Part shown: positions 18,330 to 25,347 of the stretch, piece after piece | Layout: every line of letters starts with the position of its first letter | How positions within the stretch are numbered: position 1 is the first letter of the stretch | Assembly (NCBI RefSeq): GCF_900110855.1 | Contig: NZ_FOFA01000002.1 | Span: 372,001-436,000, forward strand | Length of the DNA: 64,000 nt | Direction: 5' to 3' | From: Microlunatus flavus | Lineage (GTDB): Bacteria; Actinomycetota; Actinomycetes; Propionibacteriales; Propionibacteriaceae | Made by a program: the position numbers and the translations under genes | The notes under the pieces: model-generated | What the model saw: the letters and a program-made list of their open reading frames with translations, nothing else | Databases searched by the model: none | Told to the model about the DNA's origin: nothing

Positions 18330-20317
18330 CGGTCCTCGAGCACGCGCCCAGCCCCGACTCGCTCTTCGAGCGGATCGAGCCGCTGCTCGCGCGCGTCAGC
18401 AAGCCCGTGCAGTACGTCGGCGGCGAGCTCAACAGCGTCGTCAAGGACTGGGACGCCACCGACGTGCGCTGGTGCCTGTCCTACCCCGACGCGTACGAGA
18501 TCGGCCTGCCCAACCAGGGCATCGCCATCCTCTACGAGGTGCTCAACGAGCGCGACTGGATCCTCGCCGAGCGCACGTACGCGGTCTGGGGCGACATGGA
18601 GGCCCTGATGCGCGAGCACGGGGTCCCGCAGTTCACGCTCGACGGCCACCGCCCGGTGGGCGCCTTCGACGTCTTCGGCCTGAGCTTCGCGACCGAGCTC
18701 GGCTACACCAACATGCTCACCGAGCTCGACCTCGCGGGCATCCCGCTGCACGCCGTCGACCGGCGCGAGCACGACCCGATCGTGCTCGCCGGCGGGCACG
18801 CCGCCTTCAACCCCGAGCCGATCGCCGACTTCATCGACGCCGCCGTGCTCGGCGACGGGGAGGAGATCGCGCTGGCGATCTCCGAGGTCGTGCGCGAGTG
18901 GAAGGCCGAGGGCCGCCCCGACGGCCGCGACGGGCTGCTGATGCGCCTGGCCGCGAGCGGCGGCGTGTACGTGCCGAAGTTCTACGACACCGACCACCTG
19001 CCCGACGGCCGGATCCGGCGCATCGCGCCCAACCGCAGCGGCGTCCCGTACACGGTCCGCAAGCACACGCTGATGGACCTCGACGCGTGGCCCTACCCCA
19101 AGAAGCCGCTCGTGCCGATGGCCGAGACCGTGCACGAGCGCTACTCGGTGGAGATCTTCCGCGGCTGCACGCGCGGCTGCCGCTTCTGCCAGGCCGGGAT
19201 GATCACCCGCCCGGTGCGCGAGCGCAGCATCGAGACGATCGGCAGCATGGTCGCCGCCGGCATCGAGGCGACCGGCCTCGAGGAGGTCGGCCTGCTCAGC
19301 CTGTCGAGCGCCGACCACTCCGAGATCGGCGAGGTCGCCCACCAGCTGGCCGACCGCTACGACGGCACGAACGTCTCGCTGTCGCTGCCGAGCACGCGGG
19401 TCGACGCGTTCAACATCGACCTGGCGAACGAGCTGTCGCGCAACGGCCGGCGCTCCGGGCTGACCTTCGCGCCCGAGGGCGGCTCGCAGCGGCTGCGCCA
19501 GGTGATCAACAAGATGGTCACCGACGAGGACCTGATCCGCACGGTCTCCGCCGCGTACGCGAGCGGGTGGCGCCAGGTCAAGCTCTACTTCATGTGCGGG
19601 CTCCCGACGGAGACCGACGAGGACGTGCTCGCCATCGCCGACCTCACCAAGCGGGTCATCGACACCGGGCGCCGGGTCAGCGGCCGGCGCGACATCCGCT
19701 GCACCGTGAGCATCGGCGGCTTCGTGCCCAAGCCGCACACCCCGTTCCAGTGGGCCGCGCAGTGCGAGGCCGAGGTGGTCGACGACCGCCTGCTCAAGCT
19801 GCGCCGCGCCGTCCAGCAGGACAAGCAGTACGCCAAGGCCATCGGGTTCCGCTACCACGACGGCAAGCCGGGGATGGTCGAGGGGCTTCTGAGCCGCGGC
19901 GACCGCCGCGTGGGCCGCGTCATCGAGGCGGTGTGGCGCGACGGCGGGCGGTTCGACGGCTGGAGCGAGCACTTCTCGTACGAGCGCTGGATGCGGTGCG
20001 CCGAGGAGGCCCTGGCCGGCACGGGCGTCGACGTCGCGTGGTTCACGACGCGCGAGCGCGACCACAACGAGGTGCTGCCCTGGGACCACCTCGACTCCGG
20101 GCTCGACCGGGACTGGCTGTGGGAGGACTGGCAGGACGCGCTCGACGAGCGTGAGGTCGAGGACTGCCGCTGGACCCCGTGCTTCGACTGCGGCGTCTGC
20201 CCGCAGATGGACACGAGCATCCAGATGGGGCCGACCGGCCGCACGCTGCTGCCGATCGCCCAGGTGCGCCAGGGGCTGGCGGCAACTCCGTCGTCCGCGG
20301 GGGCTCCTGCGCTCTAG
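18326..20317 (+). CDS. B12-binding-type radical SAM protein (TIGR03960 family)
   Basis: A 663-aa radical SAM protein. The N-terminal part resembles cobalamin-binding domains (LSYPDAYEIGLPNQGIAILY, then VLAGGHAAFNPEPIADF). The [4Fe-4S] motif is C281-x3-C285-x2-C288 in CTRGCRFCQAG. A cysteine-rich C-terminus (TPCFDCGVCPQMD) may hold another cluster. In Actinobacteria it normally sits directly before a DUF2344 gene and rne; in other lineages the two are fused. Here four unrelated genes separate them. The reaction is unknown; a link to RNA metabolism is inferred only from neighbourhood. Confidence 0.9.
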   Translation: MTVLEHAPSPDSLFERIEPLLARVSKPVQYVGGELNSVVKDWDATDVRWCLSYPDAYEIGLPNQGIAILYEVLNERDWILAERTYAVWGDMEALMREHGVPQFTLDGHRPVGAFDVFGLSFATELGYTNMLTELDLAGIPLHAVDRREHDPIVLAGGHAAFNPEPIADFIDAAVLGDGEEIALAISEVVREWKAEGRPDGRDGLLMRLAASGGVYVPKFYDTDHLPDGRIRRIAPNRSGVPYTVRKHTLMDLDAWPYPKKPLVPMAETVHERYSVEIFRGCTRGCRFCQAGMITRPVRERSIETIGSMVAAGIEATGLEEVGLLSLSSADHSEIGEVAHQLADRYDGTNVSLSLPSTRVDAFNIDLANELSRNGRRSGLTFAPEGGSQRLRQVINKMVTDEDLIRTVSAAYASGWRQVKLYFMCGLPTETDEDVLAIADLTKRVIDTGRRVSGRRDIRCTVSIGGFVPKPHTPFQWAAQCEAEVVDDRLLKLRRAVQQDKQYAKAIGFRYHDGKPGMVEGLLSRGDRRVGRVIEAVWRDGGRFDGWSEHFSYERWMRCAEEALAGTGVDVAWFTTRERDHNEVLPWDHLDSGLDRDWLWEDWQDALDEREVEDCRWTPCFDCGVCPQMDTSIQMGPTGRTLLPIAQVRQGLAATPSSAGAPAL

Positions 20318-20320
20318 GCT
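20315..20320 (+). promoter_or_regulatory. -10 box TAGGCT, leaderless PPOX gene
   Basis: TAGGCT begins with the radical SAM stop codon TAG (20315-20317) and ends 6 nt before ATG 20327. The stop codon is thus part of the next promoter. Confidence 0.5.
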
Positions 20321-20326
20321 GCGGCC

Positions 20327-20968
20327 ATGGTCGCCGTCGCCCCGTCCGTCACCGAGACCCCCGTCACGACGCTCGACGAGCTCGTCGCCGTCGTCGGCGA
20401 GCCCAACGAGGTCGCCGCGCACAAGGTGCAGACGCGGCTGCACGACCTGCACCGGCAGTGGCTCGAGGCGTCACCGTTCTGCATCCTCGCGACCTCCGAC
20501 GCCGAGGGCCGGCTCGACGCGTCGCCCAAGGGCGACCCGGCGGGGCAGCTCGTCCACGTGCTCGACGACACGACGATCGTCATCGCGGAGCGGCCGGGCA
20601 ACCGCCGCGTCGACGGCTACAAGAACGTGCTGTCCAACCCGCACGTCGGCCTGATCTTCCTCGTCCCGGGTCGCGACGACACCCTCCGCGTCAACGGCCG
20701 CGCCCGGCTCGTGTCCGAGGCGCCGTGGTTCGACGAGCTGGCGGTGAAGGGCCGGCGCCCGATCCTCGGTCTCGTCGTCGACGTCGAGGAGGTGTTCACG
20801 CACTGCTCCAAGGCGTTCCTGCGCGCGCAGCTGTGGCATCCCGAGACCTGGGAGCCCGAGGCCGTGCCGTCGCGTGCCGTCTTCTCCCACACCTTCGAGC
20901 GCAAGGACGAGACCCTCGCCGAGGTCGAGGCGCACTACGGCCCGACCTACGCCGAGCAGCTCTACTGA
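20327..20968 (+). CDS. pyridoxamine 5'-phosphate oxidase-family flavoprotein
   Basis: A 213-aa split-barrel FMN-binding protein of the PPOX family, DR_2398/MSMEG_1061-like. FCILATSDAEGRLDASPKGDPAG is the conserved FMN-binding strand-turn (residues 45-67), and IAERPGNRRVDGYKNVLSNP and RVNGRARLV follow the family pattern. Substrate unknown; relatives include F420- or FMN-dependent reductases. First of the four cargo genes between the radical SAM and DUF2344 genes. Confidence 0.85.
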   Translation: MVAVAPSVTETPVTTLDELVAVVGEPNEVAAHKVQTRLHDLHRQWLEASPFCILATSDAEGRLDASPKGDPAGQLVHVLDDTTIVIAERPGNRRVDGYKNVLSNPHVGLIFLVPGRDDTLRVNGRARLVSEAPWFDELAVKGRRPILGLVVDVEEVFTHCSKAFLRAQLWHPETWEPEAVPSRAVFSHTFERKDETLAEVEAHYGPTYAEQLY

Positions 20969-20969
20969 G

Positions 20970-21431
20970 CTAGCGGTCGCCGGCGCCGACGTCGGCGCCA
21001 GCGGCGGCGTCGTGCCGCTCCCGGTTGGCGAGCACCGCGTCCATGTTCCCCTGGGCCCAGGTGCCCAGACCGCGCGTGAGCCGGTGCAGCGAAGCCCCCA
21101 GGTCGGTCAGCGCGTACTCGACCGTGACGGGCACGGTCGGGGTCACCGTGCGGGTGAGCAGACCGTCGCGCTCCAGCGAGCGCAGCGTCTGCGTGAGCAT
21201 CTTCTGGCTCACGCCCGCCAGCCGCCGGGCCAGCTGGGAGTAGCGCATCGACCGCGGGACGTCGCCGCCCGAGGTGCTCGGCTCGGTGTCGTCGCCCAGG
21301 GCGCACAGGACCAGCACCACCCACTTGTCCGAGATGCGGTCGAGCAGCGCCCGGCTCGGGCACCCGGCGAGGAACGCGTCGTACTCGACCTTCGCCTGCG
21401 CGCGCTGCTGCGCCGCCGTCTGCGTGGCCAT
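20970..21431 (-). CDS. HxlR-family winged-helix transcriptional regulator
   Basis: A 153-aa DUF24/HxlR regulator. The wing-helix region DRISDKWVVLVLCAL, then YSQLARRLAGVSQKMLTQTLRSLERDGLL, is typical, with a cysteine (FLAGCPSRALL, near residue 24) at the site that senses electrophiles or oxidants in YodB/HypR-type members. It is divergent from the aldo/keto reductase gene, which is the probable target. A candidate operator lies between them. Confidence 0.9.
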   Translation of the reverse strand: MATQTAAQQRAQAKVEYDAFLAGCPSRALLDRISDKWVVLVLCALGDDTEPSTSGGDVPRSMRYSQLARRLAGVSQKMLTQTLRSLERDGLLTRTVTPTVPVTVEYALTDLGASLHRLTRGLGTWAQGNMDAVLANRERHDAAAGADVGAGDR

Positions 21432-21488
21432 GGCCCTGCTCCTCTCGCTGCCTGTCGCACCGTCGCCGCCGACCTCGGCAGCCGCTAC

Positions 21489-21527
21489 GCACCTTGAGGT
21501 GCCTACTTCCCTGCGGAGAGTAGCGCG
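21489..21527. promoter_or_regulatory. candidate HxlR operator(s) in divergent region
   Basis: Between the HxlR gene and the aldo/keto reductase gene lie the palindrome GCACCT-TG-AGGTGC (21489-21502) and, 1 bp on, CTACT-N11-AGTAG. Both dyads are compatible with binding of dimeric HxlR regulators, whose operators often contain TACTT-type half sites. Which one is used cannot be told from sequence. Confidence 0.45.
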
Positions 21528-21575
21528 ACGAGGCTGGCAGGCGGACCAGCAGCACCTCGCACCAGGAGACCGACG

Positions 21576-22475
21576 ATGACCACGACCGGCACCACGACCA
21601 CCACCGCGACCACCCCCACGCGCGCACCGCTTCCCGGCGGGACCTGGAACCTCGGCGACCTCACCGTGACGCGCTTCGGCTACGGCGCCATGCAGCTCGC
21701 CGGACCCGGGGTGATGGGGCCGCCGGCCGACCACGACGGAGCCGTCGCCGTGCTGCGCGCAGGGGTCGAGTCGGGCATCACCCACGTCGACACCAGCGGG
21801 GCGTACGGCCCTCGGGTCACCAACGAGCTCATCCGTGAGGCGCTGCACCCGTACCCCGCCTCCCTCCACGTCGCGACCAAGGTCGGCGCCACCCGGGACG
21901 CCCAGGGTGGGTGGCCCACGGCGCGCCGGCCGGAGGACGTCCGGCGCCAGGTCCACGAGAACCTCGACGACCTCGGCCTGGACGTCCTCGACCTCGTCAA
22001 CCTGCGCGTGGGTGACGCGCAGGGGCCCCGCGACGGTTCGTTGGCGGAGCCGTTCGAGACCCTCGTCGAGCTGCAGCAGCAGGGCCTGATCCGCCACCTC
22101 GGGATCAGCAACGCGACCCGCGCGCAGGTCGAGGAGGCGCAGGCCATCGCGCCGGTCGTCTGCGTGCAGAACCTGTACAACCTCGCCCACCGCGAGGACG
22201 ACGACCTCGTGGACGCGCTGGCGGCCCAGGGTGTGGCCTACGTGCCCTTCTTCCCCCTCGGGGGCTTCAGCCCGCTGCAGTCCGCGACGCTCTCCACGGT
22301 CGCGGCCCGGCTGGGCGCCGAGCCGCTGTCGGTCGCCCTCGCCTGGCTGCTGCAGCGCTCGCCGAACATCCTCCTGATCCCGGGGACCTCGTCGGTCGCG
22401 CACCTCCGGGAGAACATCGCCGGCGCCGCCCTGACCCTCGCCGAGGAGGACCTGGCCGAGCTCGAGCGCCTCTGA
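21576..22475 (+). CDS. aldo/keto reductase
   Basis: A 299-aa TIM-barrel NADPH-dependent oxidoreductase. FGYGAMQLAG (strand 1), ITHVDTSGAYG with the catalytic Asp and Tyr, HVATKVG with the catalytic Lys, and LLIPGTSSVAHLRENI at the NADP site all fit. The usual catalytic His position carries NLRVGD-type sequence, as in several actinobacterial members. The N-terminus is a Thr-rich stretch. Divergent to an HxlR regulator, suggesting induction by carbonyl or electrophile stress (inferred). Confidence 0.9.
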   Translation: MTTTGTTTTTATTPTRAPLPGGTWNLGDLTVTRFGYGAMQLAGPGVMGPPADHDGAVAVLRAGVESGITHVDTSGAYGPRVTNELIREALHPYPASLHVATKVGATRDAQGGWPTARRPEDVRRQVHENLDDLGLDVLDLVNLRVGDAQGPRDGSLAEPFETLVELQQQGLIRHLGISNATRAQVEEAQAIAPVVCVQNLYNLAHREDDDLVDALAAQGVAYVPFFPLGGFSPLQSATLSTVAARLGAEPLSVALAWLLQRSPNILLIPGTSSVAHLRENIAGAALTLAEEDLAELERL

Positions 22476-22548
22476 GACCGCCGCGAGCGCCGGCACGGCA
22501 CGCAGAGCCGATCGCGCCTCACACGCTGAGCGGTCTCCCACCAGCAAC

Positions 22549-22597
22549 CGCTGAGGGACGACACCCCAGATGCCAAAACCCTTGTCGTCTCTCAGCG
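22549..22597. repeat. near-perfect 15-bp inverted repeat between convergent genes
   Basis: CGCTGAGGGACGACA (22549-22563) and TGTCGTCTCTCAGCG (22583-22597) differ at one position, which would be a G-U pair in RNA; the spacer is 19 bp. It lies between the convergent aldo/keto reductase and DyP genes, where it could act as a bidirectional terminator, or it is a member of a dispersed palindromic repeat family. Confidence 0.55.
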
Positions 22598-22715
22598 CTT
22601 CGCGCGCGTGGAGGGGACCGGAGAGGGGCGGGGACGGAGAGCACATGGGCGGACGTCACGACGCCCGGCCGGCGCATCCCCCGAGCGCGGGCCGGGCTGG
22701 TCGTGCCTTCCGCGC

Positions 22716-24236
22716 CTAGAGGCTCTGGATCGCGTCGAGGCTCGGAGCGAAGAAGTAGTCGCCGCCCTGCATCGTCACGAAGTGGGCGACGCTCAGGGCG
22801 GGCTTGTTCGTCGGGTCCTCGCTGAAGGGCGCGGCGCCGAGGAAGGAGTGCGTCCCCGTCGACGGCTGTCCGATGATCGGGTCCAGGCCGGAGCCGGGCT
22901 GGACGAAGTCCGGGGCGTCGACCCACGCCTGCTGGACGAACTCGAACTGCTCCGCGATCGAGGTCACGTAGCACTTGAAGAGCAGCCCGCGCTGCTGCGT
23001 CGTGCGCCCGCTGAGCGCCTCGGCGTGCGACAGCTCCGGGCCGAAGGTGATCCCGCGCCGCATCATCCGGTGCGTCTGCGTGAACGCCTCGGCGTGCGCC
23101 ACCTCGAGCTCGGTCGGCGTGGTGTCGTGCCGGACGTCGTCGCGCGGGTACGCCTTGCGCACGTGCGCGGCCCAGGGGCAGCGGACGCCCTCGCGGTCGT
23201 CGCCGAACTCGAAGTCGTTCTCGCGCGGCGTCCCCTCCGCCAGCGAGAGGTCGTCCTTGACGGGACTGAGCTCGACGGGCGCGCCGCTCTTCCAGCGGCC
23301 CACCATCTGCGCCCCGAGGAGCTCGGGCGACACGGCGTCCGCGCCGGAGGTCGACCGCGCGAGGGCGCGGACCGACGCGTCGAACTCGGGCACCCTCTGC
23401 GCGAGCCGGCGGAAGACCATGAACGCCCCGTCCGCCATGAACGGCACCGGCGGCGCCACGAGCGCACCGGGCCTGGCGAAGTCGGGGGAGGGGTCGCCCA
23501 GCTGCGGGTCCTGACCCGGGTAGCCGAACACGAACTCGCCGGGCCACAGCAGGTCCTGGCCGAGGTTGCCCTGGTCCGGGTGGTCGTCGCGGTCGACCGA
23601 CGGCGTGATGATGTCGCCGTCCGGGGTCGTGCCGCGTACGCCGGGCTGCGAGACGCCGTCGGCGTAGCCGAAGTGCTCGTGCCCGTGCACCGGGTCCGGC
23701 CGGACCGTGCCGACCTCCTCGCGGACCACCGACCACCCGTGCTCGTCGGGCGGGGCGAGGTGGAGCGCGATCGTGTCGTCGATCTCCGCGCGGCTCGCCC
23801 CCGTCAGCACGAACACCCCGTCGGCGGGGTGCTGCGGCCCCACCGAGCGCCAGTGCGCGGGGTCCGGGTCGTCGAGGACGGCCTGGCGCGCGGCCATGCC
23901 GGCGACGAACTCCTCGAGGCCCGGGACGCCCGCGAGCCCGGCCACACCGAGCTTGGCCAGCCCGGCCGCGGTGAAGGCCACGTTGAGCCCGGGCGCGGGG
24001 ATCAGCGCCGTGACCCCTCGGCTGCGGCGCTCCGCGACCTCGGCCCGCTGCTCGAGCACGGTCTGCGCGCTCGTCAGCGGGAGCCCCTTGAGGAAGCCCA
24101 CGAAGTCGGCGGGCGAGTCGATCGAGAAGAACAGCAGCAGCTCGTTCTTCTTCAGCAGGCCCACCAGGACGTCTCCCTGGATCCTGGTGGTCGCGAGCAC
24201 GGGCTCGGCGTGCACGTCGCGCGGCATCCCTTTCAC
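22716..24236 (-). CDS. DyP-type heme peroxidase
   Basis: A 506-aa dye-decolorizing peroxidase. The distal-face motif GxxDG appears as GYADG, with its catalytic aspartate, in HFGYADGVSQPGV near residue 195. The likely proximal histidine lies in CPWAAHVRKAYPR near 360, and the distal arginine in MMRRGITFG near 395. The length and internal inserts fit the longer DyP subclass. No Tat or Sec signal is seen, so it is cytosolic or encapsulated. GTG 24236 is preceded by GAGGGG; an in-frame ATG at 24227 is possible. It converges on the aldo/keto reductase gene. Confidence 0.92.
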   Translation of the reverse strand: MKGMPRDVHAEPVLATTRIQGDVLVGLLKKNELLLFFSIDSPADFVGFLKGLPLTSAQTVLEQRAEVAERRSRGVTALIPAPGLNVAFTAAGLAKLGVAGLAGVPGLEEFVAGMAARQAVLDDPDPAHWRSVGPQHPADGVFVLTGASRAEIDDTIALHLAPPDEHGWSVVREEVGTVRPDPVHGHEHFGYADGVSQPGVRGTTPDGDIITPSVDRDDHPDQGNLGQDLLWPGEFVFGYPGQDPQLGDPSPDFARPGALVAPPVPFMADGAFMVFRRLAQRVPEFDASVRALARSTSGADAVSPELLGAQMVGRWKSGAPVELSPVKDDLSLAEGTPRENDFEFGDDREGVRCPWAAHVRKAYPRDDVRHDTTPTELEVAHAEAFTQTHRMMRRGITFGPELSHAEALSGRTTQQRGLLFKCYVTSIAEQFEFVQQAWVDAPDFVQPGSGLDPIIGQPSTGTHSFLGAAPFSEDPTNKPALSVAHFVTMQGGDYFFAPSLDAIQSL

Positions 24237-24331
24237 GGTGTGTCCCCTCGGTCGGGTGCGACGTCTCGACGCGCCGCACGCCGGGGGAGAGCGGTGAGCG
24301 GCGCCGCTGATACCCGGCGCCGCTGCCGCGT

Positions 24332-24337
24332 TAGGGT
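24332..24337 (+). promoter_or_regulatory. -10 box TAGGGT, leaderless DUF2344 gene
   Basis: TAGGGT ends 6 nt before ATG 24344. The DUF2344 gene therefore appears to have its own promoter, as expected now that it is separated from the radical SAM gene. Confidence 0.5.
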
Positions 24338-24343
24338 CGCCGC

Positions 24344-25063
24344 ATGGCCCGACAGCAGCCCGAGCAGCAGGCGCCGCCGGTCCAGAAGCTCCGCATCCGC
24401 TACGCCAAGCGGGGCCGCGCGCGCTTCACCAGCACCCGGGACTTCAGCCGCGCCTTCGAGCGGGCGCTGCGCCGCGCGGACGTCCCGATGGCCTACTCCT
24501 CCGGCTTCTCCCCGCACCCGCGCATCTCGTACGCGAACGCCGCGCCGACCGGCGCCGCGAGCGAGGCCGAGTACTGCGAGATCGGGCTGACCGAGCCCTG
24601 CGACCCCGAGCGCGTGCGCGAGGCGTTGGACGCCGCGCTCCCCACCGGCCTCGACGTCGTGGAGGTCTGGGAGGCGCCGACCGGCGCCCTGGCCGACCGG
24701 CTGACCGGCTCGCACTGGTCGGTACGCCTGCCGGGTGCCGACCCGGGACGGGTCGCGGAGGCCCTGGCGACGTTCCTCGCGCGGGCCGAGGTCGAGGTGC
24801 AGCGGATGACGAAGAACGGGCTGCGCAGCTTCGACGCCCGGGCGGCCGTCGTGAGCGCACGGACGACCCCGGACGGCCTCGACCTGGTCCTCGCCCACGG
24901 GACCCCGCTGGTCCGGCCCGACGACGTGCTGGCCGCGCTGGTCGCCGTGCGCGACGACCTCGTCCTGCCCGACCCGCCCGTCCTGACCCGGTTGAGCCAG
25001 GGCGTCCTCGACGCCGCGACGGGCGAGGTCGCCGACCCCCGCCACCACGCCGCGCCCGCCTGA
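24344..25063 (+). CDS. DUF2344 / TIGR03936 radical SAM-linked protein
   Basis: A 239-aa protein. LRIRYAKRGRARFTSTRDFSRAFERALRR, by position about 15-45, and YSSGFSPHPRISYANA are hallmarks of the domain that is fused to, or adjacent to, the TIGR03960 radical SAM protein in most bacteria. Function unknown. It remains directly upstream of rne as usual, but its radical SAM partner now ends 4 kb away at 20317. Confidence 0.9.
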   Translation: MARQQPEQQAPPVQKLRIRYAKRGRARFTSTRDFSRAFERALRRADVPMAYSSGFSPHPRISYANAAPTGAASEAEYCEIGLTEPCDPERVREALDAALPTGLDVVEVWEAPTGALADRLTGSHWSVRLPGADPGRVAEALATFLARAEVEVQRMTKNGLRSFDARAAVVSARTTPDGLDLVLAHGTPLVRPDDVLAALVAVRDDLVLPDPPVLTRLSQGVLDAATGEVADPRHHAAPA

Positions 25064-25109
25064 ACGGCGCGCACGGGCCCGAGAGGGCCGGGCGTTGGGC
25101 GCGGTGTGG

Positions 25110-25115
25110 GATACT
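25110..25115 (+). promoter_or_regulatory. candidate -10 of rne
   Basis: GATACT preceded by a TG (extended -10 style: GTGTGGGATACT). A start near 25121 would give a leader of about 225 nt before the GTG at 25348, beginning with the hairpin at 25121-25150. Confidence 0.4.
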
Positions 25116-25120
25116 GGCTT

Positions 25121-25150
25121 CGACCGGGAGGCCCAGGAGCCGTCCGGTCG
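25121..25150 (+). promoter_or_regulatory. hairpin at start of rne leader
   Basis: CGACCGG (25121-25127) pairs perfectly with CCGGTCG (25144-25150) around a 16-nt loop, at the predicted 5' end of the rne mRNA. RNase E levels are autoregulated through the 5' leader in enterobacteria; a comparable role here is only inferred. Confidence 0.4.
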
Positions 25151-25314
25151 AGGCGACACCAGGTCGCGGGGTGACAGCCCGTGACCCTGCGAGACACGGA
25201 GCTCCACCGCGACGGGCGGCCCACCGGCCGGGCCTGACCGCGGGTTCCTCGTGCGCGGCGCCGTCCCACGCAGGCTTCCGTCCCTCCCGGCCGTGCCGGA
25301 GGGCGACCGACATC

Positions 25315-25332
25315 GGTGCGCACATCCGCACC
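25315..25332 (+). promoter_or_regulatory. second rne leader hairpin (CACATC loop)
   Basis: GGTGCG-CACATC-CGCACC, a perfect 6-bp stem ending 15 nt before GTG 25348. It closely resembles the hairpin in the rplU leader at 55085-55106 (GGTGCGC-GCACATAG-GCGCACC). Confidence 0.45.
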
Positions 25333-25347
25333 GCGAATGGAGTTCGA

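Noticed and set aside
25171-25347. Upstream in-frame extension of rne
   Set aside because: The extra 59 codons do not resemble RNase E, contain hairpins and follow a -10-like box, so they are more likely leader. GTG 25348 has a Shine-Dalgarno.
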